Assembly (NCBI RefSeq): GCF_040954835.1
Contig: NC_090709.1
Coordinates: 46,136,490 to 46,200,489 of the forward strand
From: Lepisosteus oculatus
Lineage: Eukaryota > Chordata > Actinopteri > Semionotiformes > Lepisosteidae
Length of the DNA: 64,000 nt
Direction: 5' to 3'
The notes under the pieces were generated by a model. It was not told the origin of the DNA, made no database searches, and worked only from the letters and a program-made list of their open reading frames with translations. This document shows, in pieces, positions 1 through 10,016 of this stretch (the first letter of the stretch is position 1; the number at the start of each line of letters is the position of its first letter). The position numbers and the translations under genes are program-made.

Positions 1-407
1 ATTTGTCCATCTATGCAATGTGCATAAAACCCCAATATAAATAAACACAAAAACTGTGCCACCTGATGCATTCTCCCCTTATGTAACTGTATTGTGAAAT
101 ATATTTCTGGAATGCAGAGTGCCATCTCATTTTAAATAGGAGGCTTATACACCTACAAGATTATCATCTTCATACACTCTTACACATTGCACTGACCTAT
201 TCCCTGATTACCGTGTCCTGGGGACCACAGCCACTGACCTGATCTGTGGAAGAGACAGGAGACGCAGCCGGAGGACAGCAGGGCAGAGAGGGAGAGTCAC
301 CAGCAGGACGAAGAGGCAGGACAGTCCAGTCTCACAGTGAGGGGACAAGCTGGGTTGGTCGTCAACTTTGATTAAAGCACAGTATTTTCATTATCGCCAA
401 CCGTTGT
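1..407. other. No gene seen
   Basis: I see no exon, RNA gene or clear repeat structure here. The short frames are open by chance. The stretch ends where a LINE-derived peptide repeat begins. Confidence 0.5.
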
Positions 408-439
408 TTGGGTTTACCGATTCTGTCAGTGCCTACACA

Positions 440-655
440 TGCAACACTGGAAAACAAGCTGACCCGCCCTGTTGTTGAAGCCGAAAACCTGGCTCCTCTC
501 AAGATACAGCTGGGTGAGCTTCTCCAGTCAGGACAGGAGGCTCTACTGTACACAGAGAGGGGTGGGGGTGTGGAACAAGCTGATACCCTGGCTTCTCTCC
601 AGACACAGCTGTTGTCAGTGAGCTATACTGAAAAACTACAGTTCTTCCAACAAGT
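440..655 (+). repeat. LINE ORF2 C-terminal fragment, two copies head to tail
   Basis: Two degenerate copies of a peptide of the type NKLPSPVVEADTLASLQTQL are read on the plus strand. This resembles the very C-terminal end of the endonuclease/reverse-transcriptase ORF of CR1/L2-type LINEs (consensus 'QRVVNLWNSLP...'). The same block recurs at least eight times in the window on both strands (see 12.6, 13.1, 14.4, 17.1, 17.6, 17.9-18.2 and 20.9 kb). It is a dispersed repeat, not a gene. Confidence 0.6.
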
Positions 656-747
656 GTAAAGGATTTCAAACAGGACATGTCTTGTGTAATATTGTGTCCA
701 CAGAATTTGAGGATTGTCAGTGCCGTCCTCAAATCAAACCACAGCTT

Positions 748-1400
748 AAAGTGTTTAATGGTTCTAATGAATAGTCACCTGCAGACTCACTAACTGCAGA
801 CTGAGCCCCTGGCCTCTGCCTGAGCTGTTCATCTGGTCCCTCTGAAGTAGGAGGAAGTGCTTGTGGCTGAGAGAGTACAGACCCCCAGGGTCCTGCAGTA
901 GCTCAGTGGTGTGAACTATGAGCACAGAGAGGAGCTGTGCAGTTTGGCTGCTCTCTGTGGTGTCTGTGCTCAGGCAGGGCTCACACTGACCGCAGGGAAA
1001 CTAGGCGGTTGAGCTCAGAGCAGAGCGAAGCACAAACCAGGACAACAAACTCACTAGATTCTGTCTGACTGCACACAGGAAAGACAGAGCCTCATCTGTG
1101 CCTCTAGCTGACACCGGCTTCAGTTACAAATAAACCAGTTAACTCCTTCTCAAAGGGCTAAATAAAGTGACGGAGGGATTTATTTACTTTTTAATGTTTT
1201 TTGTTAATGTTTTGTAAATTTGGCCTAAATATAAAAGATACACTACAGGTTTGATTAAAAAACAAAAATAAGTAAGCTACACGCACTGTGTGAGACTGCT
1301 TTTAGCCTCATACTCATCCCTATTTAATACGATCTCCTCTGTTTCCATCTTAAAGTCAGTAACTTACACTTGGAGATTACCATGAGCAAAAGCTGACTAT
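748..1400. repeat. Duplicated block, copy A (partner at 14.75-15.4 kb)
   Basis: This block matches 14751-15410 in direct orientation almost base for base over its first ~450 bp and more loosely to about 1400. On the minus strand both copies read a stretch including 'ELLQDPGGLYSLSHKHFLLLQ' like residues, which looks like strands E-F of an Ig C-type domain. The block may therefore be a relic of an Ig receptor exon. Copy A ends where a Harbinger-like element begins. The duplication is seen directly; the Ig reading is tentative. Confidence 0.75.
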
Positions 1401-1406
1401 TCAGGG

Positions 1407-1640
1407 GTGAGTTTCCCGAAAGCATCGTAGCGCTAAGAACATCGTAAACTTGCTCTTAAGATCGATCGTTAATTTACGAGTGTTTCCCAAAACCTATCGT
1501 AACTAAAGTAGAACGTTAAATCCTTAGTAATCTACGTGCTCCCCGACCCACTCGTTAATCACTAAGTGCTTCTTAAACTGGCTACTTCTTGCGCCAACCT
1601 TAGCGACAGAGATCGCCAGACAGAGCACATTCAATTCACG
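1407..1640. mobile_element. Harbinger/ISL2EU-like non-autonomous DNA transposon end
   Basis: The stretch starting GGGGTGAGTTTCCCGAAAG, followed by CATCGTAGCGCTAAG and a second 'tttcccaaaacctatcgtaact' type run, resembles terminal sequences of PIF/Harbinger or ISL2EU fish elements. I recognise the style of the end but cannot place the other terminus or a target-site duplication. No transposase is visible. Confidence 0.35.
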
Positions 1641-1879
1641 TCATGGGAATTCTCTGGAAATATAGAATACTGAGATTTTATATTAAGGATTTTGATATTT
1701 TGTTGTACTATGCAAGAGGAAATTCGAAAAAATAGCATTTATTTATACAGTAATTAATTTATTAGTCATCTTGGGTAAATTTCATATTCATAAGTCAAAT
1801 GTTTTAATATTACTCCCTCTTTTAGTACTTTTGGGGTGGGGTTTAAATTGTATTTAAATTCCATAAAGAACGTGAACCA

Positions 1880-2131
1880 TGTAACACGTATTACAATGTA
1901 GCGCCACGCAGGGCGGGCTGAGAACAGCACCTGGACTGTATATAGTGGGACGGAGGCTGGGATATAGTCTCTTCCCTTCGTGTGTGTGTATGTTAGTGTA
2001 GGTGCAGCGCTGTAACCCATGTCCCTGTGTGTGTACCTTTACCGATTCGAGTTATTAAATGTGTTGCTCAACCCCATTCCCTGAGTCCCACGCCTGCTCC
2101 GTTCCGTACCGAAACCCGCGGTCGATACAAT
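1880..2131 (+). mobile_element. Possible short solo LTR
   Basis: The sequence runs from TGTAACACG to GGTCGATACA. It contains a TATA-like tatatagt and a late AATA-poor promoter/R-like section ending in pyrimidine-rich text, which is LTR-like. I cannot find matching target-site duplications, so the call is weak. Confidence 0.25.
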
Positions 2132-2725
2132 ATTTTACGTTCGAATGCCGTTTTATGTTCTGTCTGTCTGACACGTGCCAAGCTTAGTAGTTAATTTTTC
2201 CAGATGTCATTTTAATAAGACCAATTAAAATGGAGTTCCAACACACCCAACAACTTTAAATAACAACAGTATTTTCTCATGAAACACTGTGATTCTTAAC
2301 GATGGCAGCATGACAAAAAGTATTGCTTTAAATCAAAGACGTCGTGCAGGATGCATACACTGTCCACACAGTTAAACTTGGTTTTCTTTTACAGCATGTC
2401 AGTCATTTATTTTATTTTCTCTTAGAAACAATAAGGGTCCCAAAAAAATAGGGGTGTTACTCCGGTTAAATTTTCCCCTGGTCTTTACCCATCATGGTCT
2501 CCTAATAACCCCCCTCTCTGAACTGGCTTCAACACTCTGGAAAGAGCTCTGAGTGGGGTGTCCAGAAAAGAGCTATAGCTATTTAATATTATTATGTCCA
2601 GCTGTCTGAGCAAATCACAGTGTCAGCTGAATAGCTAAACAGGTAATCTGCACACTTTACGACAAAGATGAAGTGTCTTGTATTATGTTTATTTAGAGAT
2701 AACCTCTTCATCCTCTCTCGCCCAG

Positions 2726-3055
2726 TCTCTGGAGATACCCCAGTCTCAGGGAGATTTGGGGAGTGCGTTGTCTTGCCCTGCAATGGAACAGCAGCTGTTG
2801 GAAACTCCAGTGATCAGATCGATATTCTGTGGAGACACAAGTCAGGACACGTGGTGGTTTTCAGTCATGAAACAGTCTACCCTGGCCCTGGCTTTGAGCT
2901 CAGGGTTAACATCTCCAAAGAGGGAGTCTCACAGGGGAATTTCTCCATGAGACTCTGCAGCACAAGCTTCTCTGATGAGCGACGATATGAGTGTTATTAC
3001 AGGAGGAAAGACAGTCGTGTGACAAGACTTGGAGTTGTTCCACTCACTATCACAG
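2726..3055 (+). CDS. V-type Ig domain exon
   Basis: The exon is 330 nt with acceptor ..tcgcccag before it and donor gtaac after it, phase 1 at both ends. The domain shows the first Cys in CVVLPC, the core Trp in DILWRHK, and the second Cys in RYECYY with the preceding DERRY in place of DxGxY. Two N-x-S/T sites (NGT, NSS) lie near the start and another (NFS) later. The style is that of B7/MOG-like V domains. The ATG at 2668 is in the same frame but lies in the pyrimidine-rich intron end, so I do not take it as the start. Confidence 0.85.
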
Positions 3056-6000
3056 GTAACAGACATTGATAAACTTATAAAGTACTTGTCAGTATTTATG
3101 ATGTGTTTAATTAATTGTTTTTCACATCTAGATTACGAGTCCCAGTTAGAGCTCTGACGTTAGAGCATGTGAGTTTCCTAGTGTGGCTGTTTCATTTGAA
3201 AGCCTCTCAGTACAGTTACTCTTGCTGTCAGCAGTCGGACTCTGGCCTGGACAGACAGGCTTGCAGTCACCCCAGCATCAGGACATGAAATTTAACAACT
3301 ACTCAGGAGTGTTCAAGGTTGTAGAAGAATAATTTCAAACCAAGATGAAAACAAGATTAGTTGTACATCTTTTGCAAATCATGGATGCCCATGTGGTTAA
3401 TTGTGAAGTAAAGGCAGTTTTACGGTAACCCATCTATCCATTTTTAAACTCTTTACCCAGTACAGGGCAAGAAACCAGTTCAACACTCACATCAGGGCCG
3501 GTTTTCCAAGGAACCAGTTAACCCGTCCAGCATGTGTTTAGACTGTGGGAGGAAACCAGACCACCAGGAGGAAACACACATAAACGAGTGCAGAACATAC
3601 AAACTCCACACAGACAGCCCCATCAAATGAGGCCCCATCTCTCTCTTCATCTCTGTGGTGCAGCCACAGAGAAGTTATTCATGCAGGCTGATTTAAGGTT
3701 TTCTTTTGATTAGGGACAGCTCCAAAATGGGGATGCACTTAGCTAAGCCTGGCTATCATGATCAATGGTCATCCATTGGCGCCTATCTGTCTAGAGAGTG
3801 CCAGATGGACATCTGGACTGCATTCCTAAGTGTCAGGAGTAAGTGACTCATATCTCACCTTGATCAACCAATCAGGGACTGGTAGGGCCGAGAAAACCCA
3901 CGTGGGTCTCTGATGCCCATGAAACTTTCATCCAATAAACGAGCTGAAGTTCCTCCAGGTAAAAACAGGCAACACAGAGTTCTAAGACTATTCTAAAGGG
4001 AATTCAAAGGAGAATTCCAGGGCTGTGAGACAATTCCAGGGCGGGACGGCCCAGGAGCAGAAGGCTCCCAAGGGCAGAACATTCTCGCAGCGCGCCTCCT
4101 GACCATCCTGAGACTCAGCCTGGACAACCACGTAACGGCCAGTGTGTCCGAGTGCAGGACTTTCCTTTGTTCTAAGAGTCAAGGGTGGAGGTTGCCACGA
4201 GTAACCAAAGGATCCACCCGAGGTTAGCACCAGCAGCAGGCCTCGTGAACAGGTCAGAACTGTGGACAGCTGAATCACTATTCAGAACTAGCTCTTCATC
4301 AGGAACGAACTGGTCCTCTTCCTGACCTGCTGGGACCCCCACAGTAACTTTTCTCCTGTGCACAAACTTCGCTAGTTAAAGCCAACACTAACTAGCCAGT
4401 CTTCAGAGAGCAGCGCAGAGCATCGCAGGATCTCCACCACGTTGCAAGCCGCAACAGCACGGCCACTGCTTGGCACCGAGCCAAAGAGAGCGGATTGGAC
4501 AGCAACAGCCTGCAACTGTTTCTTTGTGCCCGCAGGAGATCTGAATCCCCAGAGATTGGATGAGTATTCAACTTCACTGCATTACTGCTCGAGAATTCAA
4601 TTGTTATCCCAACCAGTTGATATCAATTTAATTCCTAAGAGTTATGTACTTGTTTTGAGTATTTAGTGTAGAAGTTGTAACCAAGTTAATTTATGAAACG
4701 GTCTAAATGAATGATATACTGCGCGTATGTCCCTCTTGGTTTGTAACACTTTGTGATTGAATATATACCTTTTGTATTCTGCTAACCCTCTCGATAAGAT
4801 CTGTTATGTTTATATGCACATTTTATGTATTAATAAATGTATTCTCGTGTATTAGTACCCGTGTGTGTGCGTTGTTTGAGTTATACCGCAAGGCTGGATT
4901 CTAATGCCATGAAAATAATCATTTTGTGACTTACTGCCACAATTAAGAATTGTCCCAGTAAATGCACAACCCCTACATTACTGGTGCCTCATGAGAGGAT
5001 ACTACAAGTGCATGACAATGATTCAAACCACTGTGGCATCCAAGTTCAGAGAACCTTTAATTCACCTATTTTAGATTGACAAAGACAGTCCAGGACTCTG
5101 CTGGGGATAACCCCATCCCCTCGCCCTCACTGTGGGCGGTGTGCAGGTCTACAGTAGGGTCACTAGAGGGCTCTATATTCTTGACAGAGTGTGTTCTTAT
5201 ATCATCCTCTGTCCTGATTGTCTTTCAGCTCACAGAGACACTGTCATCTGGCAGCCTGGAATCTGTCTGTCTCTCCCTCTGTTCACTGGAGAGAGAGTGG
5301 AGGTGCTGTTTGATCCTGCAGGAGGTGGAAGCTGGACCTCAGTGTGTTCTGTCCAGAGCAGCACAGCCAGCTGTGTCCCCCAGTACAGAGACAGAGTGTC
5401 AGTCCGGGACGGCTCTCTGATACTGCGCTCCCTCACTCCAGCTGATCAGGGCAACTACACAGTGAGGGACCTTCAACACCATCAGCACTGTGACCCTCAC
5501 TGTGGGAGGTGAGAATCTCAAGTAATCGACCCTGGATGACAGAATCTATATGTTGTTGATCCATGATGCAGAAATGAAATGCATATAAGACTTAGGTTTT
5601 TCTTTGCTATAGGTGTTTCAGAACTTCAGTTCTATATAAGGTCTGATAAATCAGGCTTGTGTCTGAAGAGAGATCCAACTTAGTCTTATTGATATGGGGT
5701 ACTGCAGTACGATTGTATATTAGGGTGCTAAGTGGGATTATGTTTTGGTGTGCCGAAGATGATTGTTTTGGGGTACTGGGGAAGTGTTATGTTTTGGGGT
5801 GCTGCACTGTTATCTGTAACCCAGGGTCAGGAGGGTGTCAGGATATTCTCCTTGCTGTGAGAGATCAGATCAGTCATCGCAAACTCGTGAGTGTTTTTCT
5901 GCTCCTCATCCCTTGTGCTTTTACACTGTAGAAAACTGGAGTGTGAATGAGGAAGGAGTCTCTTCCAGTCCAGCTGGACAAGGGTTGACTTCTTACAGGT

Positions 6001-6790
6001 TCAAGACTAGTTTAACTGTCTCATACTGCCATGACACCTGTGTGAATCTCTCTCATTAACGGGTTGTTCACTCCCTCAGTACTGAGGATTAAATACTTCA
6101 ATAGCTGTTGAGTAAATGTGACTCTGTCTTCATAACTCTCAGATGAAGAACTTGGCAAGATGAAACAACAGGACCAGCGTATATCACGCAGAAGGAGAGC
6201 TGTCGGTGACAAGTGTTCCCCTGTAAACGATGAGACTGGACAGAGGGTGCAGGAAAACTCCCCAAATTCTCCACAGGCTTGTGTTGTTGTGGACTTTGAC
6301 ATCTTGTTCTCAGTGTGAGGTTTTTAACCCCAGGACATTCTCGAGCGTAGAAGAGTTTTTACTGTTCTTTGTCCTGTGCAGAGAGATCACAGGTGTGTCT
6401 GCTGGTCAGTATCTCTATCAGTAGAGACTCCTCATGTCTTCTTGAAGGTATGATGAGCTCTGTTTTGTCTCCTCTGTGTTTCCTACATCAGACCCTCCTC
6501 ATCACTGGTCTCCTGTCGGAGTGATCACTGGTGTCACTGGTGCTGCTGGAGTCATCCTGGTGATCCTGGGAGTGCGGGTCTGGTTGAGGAGATCAAGGAC
6601 GACGATCAAGAATGACTATGAGCTGACAAGGAGAGATGATGCCCAGAATGACAGCAGCTCAGCGATCAGTCCTCTAGCAGATCAACATGTGGAACCTGGG
6701 AGTCAGAATGGAGTCAGTCCTCAGGTCCCTGGTGTCCAGGTGACTGTGGAGACAGAATACGGACACAATGGACACAGACTGCAGGGGTGA
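2726..6790 (+). CDS. Ig-superfamily transmembrane receptor, probably a pseudogene or mis-sequenced allele
   Basis: Three exons can be placed: a V-type Ig domain (2726-3055), a second Ig domain (5229-5508) and a transmembrane plus cytoplasmic exon (6492-6790). All borders are phase 1, the usual rule for Ig-superfamily receptors, so they fit one gene for a type I surface protein. The middle exon is 280 nt instead of a multiple of three and loses frame near its end, so the transmembrane exon would be read out of frame as it stands. No convincing signal-peptide exon was found upstream. The tail (~50 residues) has a Tyr in NDYELT and in TEYGHN but no canonical ITIM. Ligand and exact family are unknown. 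Confidence 0.65.
3420..3630 (+). repeat. Common vertebrate interspersed repeat ('ACTGTGGGAGGAAACC' type)
   Basis: The copy carries the well-known core GACTGTGGGAGGAAACCAG then CATACAAACTCCACACAGAC, preceded by a 'ccatttttaaactctttacc' like start. Degraded copies also occur at about 9.60-9.78, 21.39-21.53 and 60.38-60.69 kb, with a short piece at 35.13 kb. Confidence 0.7.
3960..4980 (+). mobile_element. Probable LTR of a retrotransposon (degenerate)
   Basis: Within the first intron, the stretch has an AATAAA-type signal near 4832 (taataaatg). It ends in CCCCTACA followed at 4979 by TTACTGGTGCCTCATG, which resembles a primer-binding site of the TGGTGCC type. The 5' end and target-site duplications were not found, so the left border is approximate. 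No internal gag/pol follows. Confidence 0.35.
5229..5508 (+). pseudogene. Second Ig-domain exon with a one-base frameshift
   Basis: The acceptor gattgtctttcag and donor gtgaga are good. The frame reads an I/V-type Ig domain with GERVEVLFDP, the Cys pair SVCSV...SCVPQ, and SLILRSLTPADQGNYTV near the end. After VRD the usual FNTISTVTLTVG ending is present but in the +1 frame, so the exon carries one extra base near 5470. The 280-nt length (3n+1) agrees. Either the gene is broken or there is a sequence error. Confidence 0.75.
6492..6790 (+). CDS. Transmembrane and cytoplasmic exon of the Ig receptor
   Basis: It follows the acceptor tttcctacatcag in phase 1. The reading starts with a short stalk (DPPHHWSP), then a membrane segment VGVITGVTGAAGVILVILGV, a basic stop-transfer WLRRSR, and a tail of about 65 residues rich in Ser, Gln and Val ending HRLQG before TGA at 6788. 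The tail has no standard ITIM or ITAM. It is in frame with the V exon only if the frameshift in the middle exon is ignored. Confidence 0.65.
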
Positions 6791-9580
6791 TGGAGAGAGT
6801 CAGTGCAGTATGTTGGGGGTCACTGGGGAGCTGAGGGAAGGTACAGACAGATGGATTGGGGACTCTGTCCACTGCAGGGTCTGCACTGGGTTCAGAGGTT
6901 ATGGGGAGAGGAGTCTCATTGCTGTGAGCTGTAAGTGACTCTCTCCTGTAGTGTTCTTACAGACTGACATCAGCCTACAAACGCCTTATTTTTTCAGCCA
7001 AATATATAAGCTGCTTTTTTTCTTACTTTTTTTGCACTGTCAAACTTTATCCTGTTGTGATGGAATCCAAAAAGAATTAAATTTTAGATTATGTATTATC
7101 CTGAAAGAGAAGCAGTGATTGTATTGTGGTCTTCCTGACTAGGAAGTTGTCGATGAAGTGAATCAGGCTCTAATCTGTGAAGTTTTGGAAGGACTGGATC
7201 TTCAGGACAGGATGAAGTCTTCTTGTGACAATTGTTTTTTTTTTTATCACATTTTGATTTTACTACTGGGTACACTGTAGATCTGGGTTGTGATGGTGGT
7301 CATATTAATGGTCATGTTGCATTTTAGTACAAGTGTAGCCATTTAACTTAATAGAACAATAAGGCTGTGTTGGGAACTGACAATAGCAGTCTTTCAAGAC
7401 CTTGCCTAGAGGCTCTAGAAAGCTCAGGCTGGCCCTGCAAGTAATTACATTTTTCAAAAGGGAGAACAGTTTACAAAACTCTAAACATGGTGAAACTGAT
7501 CACTATCTCGGCAGCATTAAAAAAGACACCGGTCTTCAGACTAGCAGGTCTGTCAACGATTTGTTACATTGTGATTACGGAGATATATTGCATTCTGTCA
7601 TATGTGTCTCTTTTTGTGTTTTTGGTGTTTAAATAAAAACGTATTAAAAAAAATTCATATTAAATGGCTCCTCTATTAACGAGTGTCCGTATTGCATCTG
7701 GAAGTGGGTTTTTTTTAGCAATGAGAAATAACTGGGAAAACTAGTGCTACCGGTCTTCTTAATTTGTTCATCTGGCGCGCACTGGTGGGGCCCTGTTATG
7801 AACTGCACTTGGAGGAGGACTAATTAACGTTTTAGATCACTTGAACTCCTTGAAAGTGTAAAATAAAAAAGCTTGATTTCGTTTAGAGAATTGAGTCCGA
7901 TCCAGACGAGGGATTTACGCGTGTCCTGCCGTTCGTAAGCCGTCCTTGCTCACGGGCGTTAGATCCGCGTAAAGGAGTGAAATTAGCGTTCCAATCGCTC
8001 GGGGTGAGAAACGTCAAGGTGGGTCCCTCCTCTGGGATGGACAGGGCGGTAGGGCGGGTGGACCATGGGGGAAATATAGTGTGCTTAGCAGGTTAGGAGG
8101 GTAAATAAAATCCATTCACCTGCTGGCATTGTACGCGCACAACTGTTAACTCGTCAGAGGGTTAAATGTCTCCTTGCTGCGCCTGTAAACGGCAGCGATT
8201 GAACAGGGCGCCGCCTGGTGGGATTTTTTTGAAAATGCAGCCATTTTGACTTGAAAGTGTGAGCATGGGATGAAGCTCGTACGAATTAAACTTGACTCCT
8301 GGATCATGTTATTTTGGGCCTGTTGCTTCAGCGGTGAATGTGAAATTGCCACCGAGTAGGGAAATGATTTTAAAAAAACGCCTTCATGTTGCATAATTTA
8401 CTACAAGGGTGAGTTTATGGGAAGGTGGCGTGCCTTTTCAATTTGACTAGCCTTTTTGTTTCGCTGATTATTGCTAAAGACCCTACAAGAGACGCCAGGA
8501 CAACACCAACCGTGGTCTGCAATCTGTAATGTCTCCAGTCGCGTCGGGAAAATATAATCGGCTCTTTCCTGGAGGAAGACGGAAAACCTCCAGGACCGTC
8601 GCTTCTACAACAAATCCGGGTTTTCCCGTTTACCTCGTTAAGCAGGATCGGACACTAGATCTCCCTACAGCCGGGATCTGTCCGCGGGGTGCGGTGGGGT
8701 CTAAAACTAGACGCGGTGCTTTTCAGAAGCATCTCATCCGAGTGGCCCCGTCATTATCGATAACCGAAAAAACAAAATCAGAATTAGTTCCCGGCAGTCT
8801 ATGTTTGGGCTGCTATCCTTTTTTTTTCAGAGCGTGTGCTTCTGTTATTTTAATAATATGCCCCCAAAAACTTACTGTAAATGAAGTGCATTTTGAATTC
8901 ATGATAATAATTCCTCACTCTTCTATAGGTCTCTGCTGTAAGTGGTGCTGGAGCACAGAACCGACAGGTGGCGCTCTTGCCTATACAATGGGATTTCCAG
9001 AGAGGCAACGCTAACTTACCATTCTGTTATGTTTCTGCAACCAATAGCGGCCTGAGTGACCAATTATATTCAGATTTGCACCAGGGCAATTTACTTTTGT
9101 AAAGAAAAGTAAGCTGCCTGTTTTTAAGAATGACAGTGATAGTAACCTGCCTACAATTAGCTTATTAAAAGTCATCAGTCAGCCCTGGAGATGACAAGCA
9201 GGTGTTGTTTGTGTGTGTGTGTGGGGGGGGGTTGGGAAATCTGTGTTAATACGGGGGCATCATTCTCAGTTCCTGGTGTGTCTTCCTGGTTTTGTCCCAG
9301 TTGAGCTCTCGGTCACACAGCTGGTCTAATTATTTAATTAACTGTTTAATTATAATGTAAAATGGGCTTAAAGGCCCCTTTTTCAGTAGTTGTGCCCCTC
9401 AGGAAAGTGACTGTAGGGGTATCGAAGTCTGTCTGATTAAATAATTAGTTGAATTGTGTAACTGACTCCAGCCAGTTAGTGAGTCTAAGACCCCCTCCCC
9501 CATGTTAAAGGAAATCTCACCATTAAAAATGGACCCAGGCTGGGATCTGTTCTGCATCTCTTTCTCAAGCCAGTTTTATA
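6791..9580. other. Intergenic stretch without a supported gene
   Basis: The first ~200 bp would be 3' UTR of the upstream receptor; a polyadenylation-type aataaaa lies near 7632. A 161-codon plus-strand frame at 8529 has no recognisable domain and is probably chance in a CpG-containing stretch. A short GT/G run lies at 9210-9233. I see no RNA gene. Confidence 0.5.
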
Positions 9581-9599
9581 CCAGTGCTACCCAATGGTG

Positions 9600-9780
9600 A
9601 AGTCATTCCAATCACAGGAAACGCATACACCAGGGCCAGTTTGCCCAGAAGCCATTTACCCCCATCTGCATGTCTTTCGACTGTGGGAGGAAAGCAGAGC
9701 ACCCAGAAGAAGCCGACACAAACTCAAGGAGAACATGCAAACTCCACACAGACAGCACGCCCAGTCCTGAATTGAATCCA
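9600..9780 (+). repeat. Interspersed repeat copy ('GGAGAACATGCAAACTCC' core)
   Basis: A degraded copy of the same vertebrate repeat as at 3.4 kb: CTTTCGACTGTGGGAGGAAA, then GGAGAACATGCAAACTCCAC. It sits just upstream of the promoter of the next receptor gene. Confidence 0.7.
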
Positions 9781-9812
9781 GGAGGGCCCCAGCCCCCCCC
9801 CCCCCTCCGGGG

Positions 9813-9973
9813 TCTTATTTAAATTACGACAGAACTGAGTTTAGAAACGCCCACACCTCACAGCGGGTCAGCTGCGGCATCAGAGAGCAGCGGTGAAGTC
9901 TCTTGGCCAGTGACCGGACGTGAAGTCCCGCCGGAGTCCAGCGCCTCGTCAGTCTGGCTCAACAGCGGCTGAG
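9813..9973 (+). promoter_or_regulatory. Candidate core promoter and 5' UTR of the V-domain receptor
   Basis: A TATA-like TTATTTAAAT lies at about 9817-9826, roughly 150 bp before the ATG at 9974. The sequence between is GC-rich and free of upstream ATGs apart from the start region. Placement by sequence only. Confidence 0.35.
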
Positions 9974-10016
9974 ATGAACGGGCTACACGGTACAGTTCAT
10001 CTGCTCTTCTTCATCT
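9974..10016 (+). CDS. Start and signal-peptide exon of the NITR-like receptor
   Basis: ATG in good context (ggctgagATGa) reads MNGLHGTVHLLFFI and stops at donor tct|gtgagt in phase 1. The hydrophobic core HLLFFI continues into the V exon through a split Cys codon. The signal is short. Confidence 0.6.

Noticed and set aside
908-980. Plus-strand ATG reading a signal-peptide-like MSTERSCAVWLLSVVSVL
   Set aside because: No donor in the right phase follows before the stop, and the duplicate at 14.93 kb is shifted by two bases. Not accepted as the missing first exon of the Ig receptor.
2668-2725. ATG at 2668 as the start and signal peptide of the Ig receptor
   Set aside because: The bases just before 2726 form a normal polypyrimidine tract and AG acceptor in phase 1, so this is intron.
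8529-9014. 161-codon plus-strand frame
   Set aside because: No domain, no promoter, mixed composition; looks like chance.
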